Assembly: GCF_000018405.1 (NCBI RefSeq)
Contig: NC_009943.1
Location: forward strand, 3,537,001-3,601,000
Source: Desulfosudis oleivorans Hxd3
GTDB lineage: Bacteria; Desulfobacterota; Desulfobacteria; Desulfobacterales; Desulfosudaceae
Length of the DNA stretch: 64,000 bases
Direction: 5' to 3'
Below are positions 32,576 to 40,946 of this stretch, piece by piece. A model generated the notes under the pieces. It worked only from the letters and a program-made list of their open reading frames with translations, was not told the DNA's origin and did not search any database. How positions within the stretch are numbered: the first letter of the stretch is position 1; each line of letters begins with the position of its first letter. Made by a program: the position numbers and the translations under genes.

Positions 32576-33813
32576 AGCATTTTTGCCGCATCCATCATAT
32601 CCATGGTGGTCTTCTTTCCGGCATCGTCAATAATGTCGATGGTCAGCTGCGCGGCCCGGGACGGATCACCGGCACTCTCTTTTTCCAGCACCGCCGGAAT
32701 CAGGGACACAAAATCCAGGGGGTTGACCCCGGCTTCGGGCGGGAAAATGCCCCTCCGGTTTACCTTGCCCTGCTGGACCAGGATGGCGCCCAGGGCCGCG
32801 GGAATGCCGGTGCCCTCTCCCAGGGCCTGGGAGGCCGAGGCCATGTGAAACCGCAGTTCCTGGCGGCGGCCGTCCTTTTTGCCGGTCACCACCGTGGAGG
32901 TGCATCCCTTTTGCGTGCCGAACCCGGTATCGGCAAGTATCCTGTCCCGCTCCCGGATCAGAAAGGCTGTGGCGAAATCATAAGGGCTTACCGGAACGCC
33001 GTTAATGTCTATGGGCGTTTTGTCTGCCATGCCCAGCCGGCAGACATCCATGGTCAATTGATAATAGGCGGCCGGCAGAATGGTGCCCCGGTTGGTCACC
33101 TGCTTTACCTTCAAATACTGGGGCAGGGTCACCTGCTCCGGGTGGGGATAGGGATAGACCATGGTGTCGCCCACAATGGGAAAATCAAAAGACCGGCGCA
33201 GGGCCATGCCGTCGGGCTCAAAAAATTTTACATACTGAAGCTGTCCGTCTAAAAACATGGGAATGTCGATGGACATGCAGTGAAACCGGTGTCCGATCAC
33301 GCCCTTGCCTTCAAAAGGCTCGCCACCGTGGGCGTGAAAGATGTCCACGGCCTCGGTCTCGTCCAGCAGGTGGTCGGCGGCCAGTTTGGCCAGCAGGTTG
33401 GTGGCGCCCGGCGAGTTGCCCATGCCGATGAGCATGGTGAGGCCCGCGGCCTCGGCCCTGGGGCTCATGTCCAGCAGATCGAAAGTCACATCCACGTCGT
33501 CGCAGATGTCCACATAATGGATGCCGCTTTCGATGACAGCCTCCACAATGGGCATCACGGTCTTGTAAAACGGGCCCACACAGTTGACCACCAGGTCGCA
33601 GCCGGCAATGGCCTTTTTCACGGTTTCCGGTTCAAGTGCATTGACGCCGGTCGCGGAAACCGGCTTGCCCTTTATCTGACCGGCCAGGGTTTTTGCCGTG
33701 TCCAGGTCGAGATCCCCGATCACAATCTCGTCAAACGTATCATCCGCGGCCAGGGTCTTTACCACCACCCGGCCCACGGCCCCGCATCCGCCCAGCACAA
33801 TTACTTTTGCCAT
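32566..33813 (-). CDS. Saccharopine-dehydrogenase-like NAD(P) oxidoreductase
   Basis: 415 residues. The Rossmann start VIVLGGCGAVGRVVVKTLAA binds the dinucleotide; CDLVVNCVGPFYKTVM and GIHYVDICDD follow as in the saccharopine dehydrogenase/reductase superfamily, and the C-terminal half is the substrate domain. The reaction is unknown. It is first in a cluster with the FGGY kinase and TetR. The last codons (MLAS then TAA) are written by the inverted end of the MITE at 32562-32575. Confidence 0.85.
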   Translation of the reverse strand: MAKVIVLGGCGAVGRVVVKTLAADDTFDEIVIGDLDLDTAKTLAGQIKGKPVSATGVNALEPETVKKAIAGCDLVVNCVGPFYKTVMPIVEAVIESGIHYVDICDDVDVTFDLLDMSPRAEAAGLTMLIGMGNSPGATNLLAKLAADHLLDETEAVDIFHAHGGEPFEGKGVIGHRFHCMSIDIPMFLDGQLQYVKFFEPDGMALRRSFDFPIVGDTMVYPYPHPEQVTLPQYLKVKQVTNRGTILPAAYYQLTMDVCRLGMADKTPIDINGVPVSPYDFATAFLIRERDRILADTGFGTQKGCTSTVVTGKKDGRRQELRFHMASASQALGEGTGIPAALGAILVQQGKVNRRGIFPPEAGVNPLDFVSLIPAVLEKESAGDPSRAAQLTIDIIDDAGKKTTMDMMDAAKMLAS

Positions 33814-33838
33814 GGTTCAAGCCTTTCTATTCTAAAAT

Positions 33839-33866
33839 TGAACAAAGTTAAATTTAACTTAGTTCA
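33839..33866. promoter_or_regulatory. 28-bp palindromic operator
   Basis: TGAACAAAGTTAAATT and its mirror TTAACTTAGTTCA; 26 of 28 positions are symmetric. It starts 26 bases before the saccharopine-like gene. Confidence 0.7.
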
Positions 33867-33930
33867 CAAACGGGTTCGTGTCAAGAAAAAAATGAGGCGG
33901 CCTTTCCGAAAGACCCTTTGCGCCTCCTCC

Positions 33931-34049
33931 GTCATTGCGCCTTTATTTTTTAAGTCATTGCGAGGAGCGAAAGCGACGTGGCAATCTCCTTCGCATCCGT
34001 TCAAGATTGCTTCGCGGCCCTGTCCCGCCTTGGCGGGATCGCAATGACG
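33931..34049. repeat. REP-like palindrome cluster
   Basis: CATTGCGAGGAGCGAAAGCG, then an inverted AAGATTGCTTCGCGG with GATCGCAATGACGG, split by a CCCGCCTTGGCGGG hairpin. Confidence 0.75.
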
Positions 34050-34104
34050 GAAACAAACCTGTTTTTTGTTGACTTTGTGGTTAAAAAACGGGTATGTTTT
34101 ATCC

Positions 34105-35499
34105 ATGATTTATCGAAACGCTGAAAAAGACCTGTATGTCTGGCACCAGAAAAAACGCCGCAAGCCCCTGGTCATAAGGGGTGCCCGCCAGGTGGGCAAA
34201 TCCACCCTGGTGCGCCGGTTTGCCGAAAAAAACAAGCTGGTCTTAAATGAGATCAACCTGGAGCAGCACCTGTACCTGGACAATATCTTCAAGTCACTGG
34301 ACATGGATGTGATACTGCGGGAGCTGGACGCCCTTGCCGGCCGCCGCATCCACTCCCCGAACGCGGTTCTGTTTTTGGACGAGATTCAGGCCACCCCCCA
34401 TGCCATTGCCGCACTCCGCTATTTCTACGAAACCCTGCCGGACCTGCCGGTCATTGCCGCCGGCTCCCTGCTGGAATTTGCCCTTTCAAACCATCATTTT
34501 TCCATGCCGGTCGGCCGCATCGAATATTACCATCTGGGTCCCCTGACCTTCGGGGAATTTTTAAATGCAACAGAGCCCGCCCTGGCCCCGTATCTTTCCG
34601 AATTTCATCCCGGCACGTCCATCCCCCTGGCTGCCCATGAAAAACTGATCAAACGCCAGCGGGAACATCTGTTCGTGGGCGGAATGCCGGAGGCCGTTTA
34701 TGCCTTTGTGTCGGAAAACGCCCTGCCCGAAGTCACGGATGTTCATCGCTCCATCGCCGAAACATACCAGGACGATTTTTCCAAATACGCCCGGCAAAAA
34801 GACCTGGCCCTGATGCAGAAGGTGTTCCGGCAGATTCCCCGGATGATCGGCCAGAAAGTCAAATACAGCAACATCTCCCGGGAAGATAAATCACGGGAGG
34901 TCCGGGCCGTTATCGATCTGCTGGTCAAGGCGCGGGTCTGCCACCAGGTATTTCACGGTAACTGCTCCGGGGTCCCGCTTCTGGCGGACATTCATGAAAA
35001 TGTCTATAAGCTGGTGTTCATGGATGTGGGCATGGCCGCCTGGCTCACCGGGCTGGACTGGACCACCCTTCAGCGCCTGGACGGGCATGCCCTTGTCAAT
35101 GAGGGAAAACTCGCGGAACAGTTTGTGGCGCAACACCTGATGAATCCCCAGGAGCCGCCCCGGCTGGTCTACTGGCTGCGGGAGGCAAAATCGGCCAACG
35201 CGGAAGTGGATTTTGTGACGGCAAGCGGCAGTCAGGTCATTCCGGTGGAAGTCAAGGCCGGCAAAAGCGGAGCCCTCAAATCCCTGCAACAGTTCGTCCT
35301 TCACAAAAACGCAAGCCTGTGTGTGCGGTTCGACCTTAATCTTCCCGGCATTCAGGACATTACCCATACCGCCCGGACGGAGGGCGGCACCACACCCGTG
35401 TCGTATCGCCTTCTTTCCCTTCCCCTGTACCTGGCCGGGGAACTGCCCCGGATTCTGGATGAACTGCGCCTGGGCAAGATTGCTTCGCTGGCGCAATGA
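34105..35499 (+). CDS. AAA ATPase with C-terminal DUF4143 domain (second copy)
   Basis: 464 residues from ATG 34105 (MIYRNAEKDLYVWHQ). Walker A is RGARQVGKSTLVRRFAE, Walker B is AVLFLDEIQATP, and AAGSLLEFAL fits the sensor region. The C-terminal DUF4143 part has NAEVDFVTASGSQVIPVEVK, the nuclease-like acidic/Lys core. It is only distantly related to 11099-12349, so the two arrived separately. The last residues GKIASLAQ and the stop are translated from the REP repeat that begins at 35471. Function as for the first copy: unknown, suspected mobile or toxin-linked. Confidence 0.88.
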   Translation: MIYRNAEKDLYVWHQKKRRKPLVIRGARQVGKSTLVRRFAEKNKLVLNEINLEQHLYLDNIFKSLDMDVILRELDALAGRRIHSPNAVLFLDEIQATPHAIAALRYFYETLPDLPVIAAGSLLEFALSNHHFSMPVGRIEYYHLGPLTFGEFLNATEPALAPYLSEFHPGTSIPLAAHEKLIKRQREHLFVGGMPEAVYAFVSENALPEVTDVHRSIAETYQDDFSKYARQKDLALMQKVFRQIPRMIGQKVKYSNISREDKSREVRAVIDLLVKARVCHQVFHGNCSGVPLLADIHENVYKLVFMDVGMAAWLTGLDWTTLQRLDGHALVNEGKLAEQFVAQHLMNPQEPPRLVYWLREAKSANAEVDFVTASGSQVIPVEVKAGKSGALKSLQQFVLHKNASLCVRFDLNLPGIQDITHTARTEGGTTPVSYRLLSLPLYLAGELPRILDELRLGKIASLAQ

Positions 35500-35592
35500 C
35501 ACCGTTTTTCCCGTCATTGCGAGGAGCGAAAGCGACGTGGCAATCTCCTTCGCATTCGGACAAGATTGCTTCGCCTGCGGCTCGCAATGACA
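35471..35592. repeat. REP-like palindrome overlapping a gene end
   Basis: GGCAAGATTGCTTCGCTGGC at 35474 is the repeat's arm and also the last codons of the ATPase; CATTGCGAGGAGCGAAAGCG follows, then the inverted arm ending CTCGCAATGAC. Confidence 0.8.
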
Positions 35593-35593
35593 C

Positions 35594-35824
35594 CCTCCTC
35601 CGTCATTGCCGGGCTTGACCCGGCAATCCAGTGTAAATTGACCCTGTTCCGCCTCCTCCGTCATTGCCGGGCTTGACCCGGCAATCCAGTGTAAATTGAC
35701 CTGATTCCTTATTAACAGGGTATGAAACCATTTTGATTCTGGATTACCCGGTCAAGCCGGGTAATGACGAAAAGGGTGTGGGGTCTATTTTTTCTGGATT
35801 CCGGCTCGGAGGCCGGAATGACGG
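35594..35824. repeat. CATTGCCGGGCTTGACC palindromes, including a 58-bp tandem pair
   Basis: 35594-35700 holds two copies with a 58-base period of a unit carrying CATTGCCGGGCTTGACCCGG. 35741-35775 is the inverted form (TACCCGGTCAAGCCGGGTAA), and 35793-35824 a related CCGGAATGACGG palindrome. They form hairpins with 9-11 bp stems. Confidence 0.75.
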
Positions 35825-36699
35825 GATGTGACAGCCGCCGGATTTGCGTAACAGAACAGGCAACTGTGATAACACGGATGCTGAGCGTAAGAGCCGATAT
35901 CAATCGACTCGGTGCACCCGCACCCGGCCCCGGCCCTCTGGCCCCGGTCCTTTTGCACCGGCACCACGCCGCCGTCATTTTCCATGAACAGCCTGCCGTT
36001 GATGCAGGCGCTGGCCGTCACCGGCACATTCCCGGCAAGCCCGGCCATCAGCTCTTTTTCACAGCAGGTGTGCAGGGCAATGCCGCAGCCTTTCAGCAGG
36101 TCCGCCATGCGCGTGACAATTTCGACCTGTTTTTCCATTCCCGGTTCCATGAAAGTCACGCCGGCCCGGGCGGCCCGCTTCTTTACCTTGGCGTAAAGGT
36201 CTAAAAAACTGGTCACGCACCGGCCGATGCCGGCTTCGGTCGCGGCTTTTGCAATCTTCGGAAAGTCGGCCAGGTTATTCTTAAAACCGCCGTTGCCTGC
36301 GGAGTAAAAACAGATCGGGTCAAACCGCCACTGCACACGCTCCGGCCCGAACCGGCGGGCCAGCGCGTCAAGCTGGCAAAGCCGCTGGTCCAGCGGCGGA
36401 AGATTCGGCTCCAGCAGGCGGTCTTCCGTGTTGACGGTGAAATTAAAAAAAAGATGGTAGCCCTCGCCGGCCAGGGTTTCGCCGAACCGGCCGTCTAAAA
36501 ACGGACCGAAGTTCTTGGACCAGAAGACAATGGTGTGCACCGATTCCGGCGTGCACTCCACCTGCCGGACCACCCCGTTGTACGGGTTGGTCACCTCAAA
36601 AAGCCCCCGGTCAATCCCGGCCATGAACCACTCCATATAAAAGGCCGGAATATCGGTGCGCCGGGACGCGGAAAGAACGGTTTTGACGTCTGTTTCCAT
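35785..36699 (-). CDS. DUF1848 family protein (radical-SAM-like, cysteine-rich end)
   Basis: 304 residues from ATG 36699 (METDVKTVLSASRRTDIPAF); the frame reaches 36756. The start SASRRTDIPAFYMEW and VFWSKNFGPF are typical of DUF1848. The C-terminus carries GCGCTESIDIGSY and HPCYHSCLFCYANPAA, a cysteine arrangement expected to hold an iron-sulfur cluster, as in SPL/radical SAM-like barrels. The reaction is unknown. The last 15 residues (TSRHSGLRAG...) and the stop are translated from the palindromic repeat at 35793-35824, replacing the native end. Confidence 0.85.
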   Translation of the reverse strand: METDVKTVLSASRRTDIPAFYMEWFMAGIDRGLFEVTNPYNGVVRQVECTPESVHTIVFWSKNFGPFLDGRFGETLAGEGYHLFFNFTVNTEDRLLEPNLPPLDQRLCQLDALARRFGPERVQWRFDPICFYSAGNGGFKNNLADFPKIAKAATEAGIGRCVTSFLDLYAKVKKRAARAGVTFMEPGMEKQVEIVTRMADLLKGCGIALHTCCEKELMAGLAGNVPVTASACINGRLFMENDGGVVPVQKDRGQRAGAGCGCTESIDIGSYAQHPCYHSCLFCYANPAAVTSRHSGLRAGIQKK

Positions 36700-36756
36700 G
36701 CGGTTATCATACAACAGATTGGGTATTTCACGCTTGCCTTTTTCTGCTTCCTGCAT

Positions 36757-37302
36757 TAGGTTTTAAGAAACGATGGGGATGGGGTCCCCCGACAACCGCC
36801 GCACTGGACAGGCTGATGACTCCTGCCGATACCATTATATATAATGTATGGCAGGTGTTGTGAGGGCCTGCCGGAAGCGGTTTTTTTGTTTATGGAAAGG
36901 CATTGACAGGGGTGCAAAGGGTATACACGGGCAAGCTGACGCTTGGCCCGTGCCACCCGGTAAATATGATCCACACAATAACGGGTGCCACGGGCGAACC
37001 GAAGGTTGCCCGTGAAAGGCCGAGGGTTGTATCGTGCGTCATTGCGAGCGAAGCGAAGCAATCTTGTTCGTGTACTTACGTCATTGCGAGCGAAGCGAAG
37101 CAATCTTGTCCAGAAACGAAGGAGATTGCCACGTCGCTGCGCTCCTCGCAATGACGGGGCAAAAAGCCCGTTTGTAGTGTGCCCGTAAGGGCATCACTTT
37201 TGCCCGGCTGCAAAACGCCTGACGGCGTCACTACAAACAAAACGACAAAGCAATACCGTTTTATTAAATTTTGCCTGTAAAAAATATTCACAAGGAGGCT
37301 GG
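36757..37302. other. Gene-free stretch with four repeat types
   Basis: It holds an AT-rich dyad CCTGCC...CATTATATATAATG...GGCAGG (36822-36855), a CACGGGCAAGCTGACGCTTG repeat from 36926 that recurs at 56881 and 58632, a REP-like cluster (37038-37155), and the 69-bp GTTTGTAGTG element (37170-37238). No gene is seen. I looked for a fluoride riboswitch ahead of crcB and saw none. Confidence 0.6.
37170..37238. repeat. 69-bp MITE-like element with GTTTGTAGTG ends
   Basis: Perfect 10-bp inverted ends GTTTGTAGTG and CACTACAAAC, with internal hairpins GCCCGTAAGGGC and GCCTGACGGC. A left half recurs at 43418-43442 and a right part at 61233-61287. Confidence 0.75.
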
Positions 37303-37704
37303 ATGGTTTCGCTGGAAATAAACAGAATATTCCTGGTCATGATCGGTGGCGGCCTGGGCGCGGCCAGCCGTTACGGCGTGGGCCTGATGACGGTGCGGCT
37401 GTGGGGAACCCGGTTTCCCTGGGGCACCCTGGCGGTAAACCTTGTGGGCTGTTTTCTCATCGGCCTGCTGTTCGCCCTGTCCGACCGGGTGCGGCTGCTC
37501 TCCCCTGAAATGCGCCTGCTGCTGGTCACCGGTTACCTGGGCGCCCTGACCACATTTTCCACCTTTTCTTTGGAAACGGTCAGCGCCGGCCGGGCCGGCC
37601 TGACATTGCTGCCCCTGGCCAACATTCTTATAAACAACATCGGGGGCCTGGCCCTGACCCTGGCCGGCATGTGGCTGGGCAGTTTGTTCTCAAATATCTC
37701 ATGA
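37303..37704 (+). CDS. crcB: Fluoride channel CrcB/Fluc
   Basis: 133 residues with four hydrophobic helices. Signatures: GGGLGAASRYGVG (helix 1), FPWGTLAVNLVGCFLIGLL (with the Asn of the channel) and GYLGALTTFSTFSLET (the break helix with the TFSTF phenylalanine box). A dimer exports fluoride passively. RBS AAGGAGG precedes ATG 37303. The downstream DUF190-CBS gene on the same strand is a frequent neighbour of crcB; here a 119-bp MITE has been inserted between them. Confidence 0.93.
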   Translation: MVSLEINRIFLVMIGGGLGAASRYGVGLMTVRLWGTRFPWGTLAVNLVGCFLIGLLFALSDRVRLLSPEMRLLLVTGYLGALTTFSTFSLETVSAGRAGLTLLPLANILINNIGGLALTLAGMWLGSLFSNIS

Positions 37705-37766
37705 AATTTTTTGACAATGATCGGCATGCCGGCAGCCACAAGATCATAACCACTCGTTTCGGGAAA

Positions 37767-37885
37767 GGCTTTGTAAAAAGTTCAAGAGCAAGGCGCCGCA
37801 AGGCACGAGGAATGAGGCCTACTGATTGTACGCCGCAGTGACGAGGGACGCAGCGCAACACAGCTATTGGGCTTTTTACGAAGCC
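37767..37885. repeat. MITE-like element (GGCTTCGTAAAAAG family), copy 2
   Basis: Ends GGCTTTGTAAAAAG and CTTTTTACGAAGCC, interior like copy 1 at 29935. Lies between crcB and the CBS gene. Confidence 0.85.
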
Positions 37886-37905
37886 GTTATTATTGGAGGG
37901 AAAAT

Positions 37906-39177
37906 ATGTTGAACTACAAAGCCATTGAAATCTTCACCAGCGAGTCGGCCCGCCACCAGGGCCGGCCCCTGACCGAGACAGTCGTTGAATATGTGCGAGG
38001 CCTGAAAATCGCGGCCCGCTGCATCGTCACCCGCGGCATTGCCGGGTGCTATGAAAGCGGAGAAACCGCCACCACGCGGTTCGAGCTGCTCTCCTTCAAC
38101 ATGCCGGTACGAATCTACATTGTTATGCCGTCCACCCAGACCGACCGGGTGCTGGATGGATTAAACGACATGGTCACCGACGGCATCGTGGCCATCCACG
38201 ACCTGAACGTGGTGGCCCATCGGACCCGCAACGCCTTTTTCCCCCGCCAGCTTTCCGTCCGCGACGTCATGACCGCCGACCCCAGAAGCGTGACGTCTGA
38301 AACACCCCTTGATGAGGTGACCCGCCTGCTGCTCTCTTCAATTTTCACCGGCGTGCCCGTGGTGGACAAAAAGGGCCGTCCCGTGGGCGTGATCACCCAG
38401 GGCGACCTGATCCGCAAAGGCGGCCTGCCCCTGCGGCTGGGCCTGCTGGCCGAATCAGACCAGGACCGCATGAAATCGGTGTTGAGCCAGATGGCCGGCA
38501 GGCAGGCCGAACAGGTGATGACCGGCCCGGCAGTGACCATCGCCGAAGACCGGCCCCTGGCCGAGGCCGTGGATCTCATGATCAGCCGGAATTTCAAACG
38601 CCTGCCCGTCACCGACAAAGAGGGCCGCCTTTGCGGCATGGTTTCCCGGCTGGACATCTTTCGCACGGTCATGCGCGAGGCCCCGGACTGGAACGCCTTC
38701 CGCTCCCAGAAAGTCGATGTGACCCATCTCAAGCAGGTGGCCGACATTGCCCGGCGCGACACCCACACCGTTTCGCCGGACACACCTGTTGCCGACGTGC
38801 TCCGCCTCATCGGAGACAACGACATTCAGCGGGTGGCCGTGGTGGACGCCGAAAACAACCTCCTGGGCCTGATATCTGACAAAGACCTTTTGCGCTGTTT
38901 TGCGCAAAAACAGTCCGGCATCTGGGGCCTTCTCTCCCGCGTGGGCAGTGCCTTCAAACATGACGAGGCCGACACCTGCCTGGCCGGGGCCACCGCCGGG
39001 ACGGTGATGAACACCGAGCTGATCACGGTCAAAGAGGAGATGCTGATCGAAGAGGCCATCGGCCTGATGGTGGAACGGGGCCTCAAGCGCCTGCCCGTGG
39101 TGGATGCCGAAGGCCGGTTTGCCGGCATGATCAGCCGCGACTCCCTGCTGCGCACCGGGTTCGGCGCCGGCATGTAG
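37906..39177 (+). CDS. DUF190 and multi-CBS-domain protein
   Basis: 423 residues from ATG 37906, behind TTGGAGGG; the longer frame starts inside the MITE and is rejected. The N-terminal DUF190 domain (residues 1-100, KAIEIFTSESARHQGRPLTE) has a PII-like ferredoxin fold. Four CBS motifs follow: VRDVMTADPRSVTSETPLDE, AEQVMTGPAVTIAEDRPLAE, a third around DTHTVSPDTPVADVLRLIGD, and TVMNTELITVKEEMLIEEAI. They probably sense adenine nucleotides. With CrcB upstream it may modulate ion handling or the fluoride response, but no mechanism is established. Confidence 0.88.
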   Translation: MLNYKAIEIFTSESARHQGRPLTETVVEYVRGLKIAARCIVTRGIAGCYESGETATTRFELLSFNMPVRIYIVMPSTQTDRVLDGLNDMVTDGIVAIHDLNVVAHRTRNAFFPRQLSVRDVMTADPRSVTSETPLDEVTRLLLSSIFTGVPVVDKKGRPVGVITQGDLIRKGGLPLRLGLLAESDQDRMKSVLSQMAGRQAEQVMTGPAVTIAEDRPLAEAVDLMISRNFKRLPVTDKEGRLCGMVSRLDIFRTVMREAPDWNAFRSQKVDVTHLKQVADIARRDTHTVSPDTPVADVLRLIGDNDIQRVAVVDAENNLLGLISDKDLLRCFAQKQSGIWGLLSRVGSAFKHDEADTCLAGATAGTVMNTELITVKEEMLIEEAIGLMVERGLKRLPVVDAEGRFAGMISRDSLLRTGFGAGM

Positions 39178-39195
39178 GCACAACGACACCCCCGT

Positions 39196-39375
39196 CATTG
39201 TGAAGCATTTTTTACGCCATTGCGAGGAGCGGCACCCTTCCCGTCATTGCGAGGAGCGTAGCCCATTCCGTCATTGCGAGGAGCGGCAGCCCCTTCCGTC
39301 ATTGCGAGGAGCGGCAGCGACGAAGCAATCTCCTTCGCATTCGGACAAGATTGCTTCGCTGCGCTCGCAATGACG
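39196..39375. repeat. REP-like palindrome cluster
   Basis: Four direct CATTGCGAGGAGCG units (39219, 39246, 39273 and 39300) and one inverted arm ending CTCGCAATGACG at 39373. Confidence 0.8.
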
Positions 39376-39425
39376 CACGTGCGGCAGAATTGCTTTTCTC
39401 TCCTCTGTTTTGCCCTCTCTGCAAA

Positions 39426-39452
39426 AAACTAACCTATTAGTTAGTTTTTTTC
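39426..39452 (+). terminator. Rho-independent terminator
   Basis: Stem AAACTAAC with GTTAGTTT, loop CTATTA, then T6. It ends the DUF190-CBS transcript and insulates the promoter downstream. Confidence 0.75.
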
Positions 39453-39471
39453 TAAAAATCTAATTTTTTAC

Positions 39472-39500
39472 TTGACACATATACGATATCGTACTATCTA
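39472..39500 (+). promoter_or_regulatory. Promoter with internal palindrome ahead of the XRE/Hsp70 pair
   Basis: TTGACA at 39472, a 17-base spacer and TATCTA at 39495. The perfect palindrome TACGATATCGTA (39482-39493) fills the spacer and is a fit site for the HTH regulator encoded at 39677. The MITE copy 3 lies between the promoter and the gene, so it is transcribed as 5' leader. Confidence 0.65.
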
Positions 39501-39542
39501 AAAATTGTACTGGGAGGAACCACACGCAAACACAAAGACAAA

Positions 39543-39664
39543 GCGACTTTTTAAAAAGTTCAAGTTCAAGGCGCGCAAATCGCGAGGAATGAGGCGTACT
39601 GCGCGTACGCCGCAGTGACGAGTGATGCGGCGCAACGCAGAAATTGGGCGTTTTACGAAGTCGC
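39543..39664. repeat. MITE-like element, diverged copy 3
   Basis: Ends GCGACTTTTTAAAAAG and CGTTTTACGAAGTCGC, i.e. a changed terminal pair, with the interior as in copy 1. Inserted between promoter and gene. Confidence 0.8.
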
Positions 39665-39676
39665 CAGAGGCTATTC

Positions 39677-40840
39677 ATGATTCAGAAAACCACCGACCTC
39701 ACCTTTATCGGCAGAAACATCCGCAAGCTGCGCCGCCAGCGCGGCTGGACCATCAGCCGCCTGGCCGGCGAAATCGGCATGGCGGAAATTCCCCTGGGCC
39801 GCATCGAACGCGGGGGAAACGCGCCCTCCGCCGCTGTTATCTTTCAACTCTCCAGGGCCCTGGGTGTGTCGGTGGACACCCTGTTTGCCGAAGACGAAAG
39901 CGACCTGCTGGCCGAACGGGTCAAAACCCCGGGCACCGGGTTTGTGCCGGCCCGGTCCGTGGAACACCTGCCGCCCAGCATCCTGACCCCCATTTACGAA
40001 GTCATCGACGCCATATGCAGCCTGGAAGATATATGCCGCGCCCATAAACGGGCCAAAATCCCCCTGAACATATCATTTGAGACCAACCAGCGGGGCCTTC
40101 AGGACCTTTCCGAGGCCGCCAGAAATCATATGGGTATCGGCCGGGGCGTGGTATTCGATTACATCGAGCTGTTCGAGGCCATGGGGTTTCGCGTGATATT
40201 CCTGCCCCTGCCCAAAGAGACCCCGTCCATGACCTTTTACGATATGGAAAACAGCAACGCCTTTTTCTTTATTCGTCACAAACAGAACCCGGAGCGCCAG
40301 ATTTTTCACCTGGCCTACGGGCTGGGCCGCATCTTTTTTCTGCGGCAGGCCAGGCACACAGGCGCCAATCCCTTTCCATCCGATGACGACGCCCGGACCG
40401 AAGAGATGCCGCCCGCGGAAAAAGAAGGGAAAAAGACCCTGACCATGCACCGGGCCGGCCGCAAGTTTGCCGCCTTTTTCCTCATGCCCGAGCAGGCCAT
40501 CCGGGCCACGGTCAACCAGCTGGGCATTCAGAACAAGCAGTGGTCCTGGGAACTGCTGCTGCGCATCAAGCACCGGTTCGGGGTGTCGGCCCAGGCCTTT
40601 CTTTTCCGGTTAAAAGAGCTGGACCTGATCACCGGCAAACTCCACGACCGGTTTTCCAAACAGATCGAAGACCATTACAAAAAAACAGGCTATGCCGAGC
40701 CCGACTCGTCCCGCCGCATCCTCACACCCAACGGCCGCGTGTGGGACCTGGTGCTGACCGCAAGGCAGCATGCAGAGGCCAAAGCCGAAGTGGCCCGCAT
40801 AGAAGAAACCCTTAACCAGTGGAAGGTGGTAAAAGTTTAA
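39677..40840 (+). CDS. XRE-type HTH protein with degenerate ImmA/IrrE-like domain
   Basis: 387 residues from ATG 39677 (MIQKTTDLTFIGRNIRKLRR). The HTH is RGWTISRLAGEIGMAEIPLG and RIERGGNAPSAAVIFQLSRA. The middle is IrrE-like, but where the zinc protease motif (LAHELGHLLL type) should stand the sequence is HLAYGLGRIFF: both histidines and the Glu are gone, so it should not cleave. The AAFFLMPEQAIRATVNQLGI region after it matches the conserved C-terminal part of the family. It probably acts as a repressor that senses by other means. It sits 106 bases ahead of the Hsp70-TPR gene on the same strand. Confidence 0.82.
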   Translation: MIQKTTDLTFIGRNIRKLRRQRGWTISRLAGEIGMAEIPLGRIERGGNAPSAAVIFQLSRALGVSVDTLFAEDESDLLAERVKTPGTGFVPARSVEHLPPSILTPIYEVIDAICSLEDICRAHKRAKIPLNISFETNQRGLQDLSEAARNHMGIGRGVVFDYIELFEAMGFRVIFLPLPKETPSMTFYDMENSNAFFFIRHKQNPERQIFHLAYGLGRIFFLRQARHTGANPFPSDDDARTEEMPPAEKEGKKTLTMHRAGRKFAAFFLMPEQAIRATVNQLGIQNKQWSWELLLRIKHRFGVSAQAFLFRLKELDLITGKLHDRFSKQIEDHYKKTGYAEPDSSRRILTPNGRVWDLVLTARQHAEAKAEVARIEETLNQWKVVKV

Positions 40841-40864
40841 ACATCACACACAATTCGAATAAAA

Positions 40865-40887
40865 GCTGAAAGGGCAACCTTTTCAGC
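40865..40887 (+). promoter_or_regulatory. Hairpin between the XRE and Hsp70 genes
   Basis: GCTGAAAGG and CCTTTTCAGC with loop GCAA. It is followed by CAGGGGGCTG, not a T run, so it is more likely an attenuator-like or mRNA-stabilising hairpin. Confidence 0.4.
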
Positions 40888-40946
40888 CAGGGGGCTGTTT
40901 TGGAAGGGCGGGCGTTTTTATTCATCCTTTAGCCAGGGAGGATAAA

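Noticed and set aside
37240-37302. A fluoride riboswitch ahead of crcB
   Set aside because: The conserved crcB-motif elements are not visible; the upstream DNA is repeat sequence.
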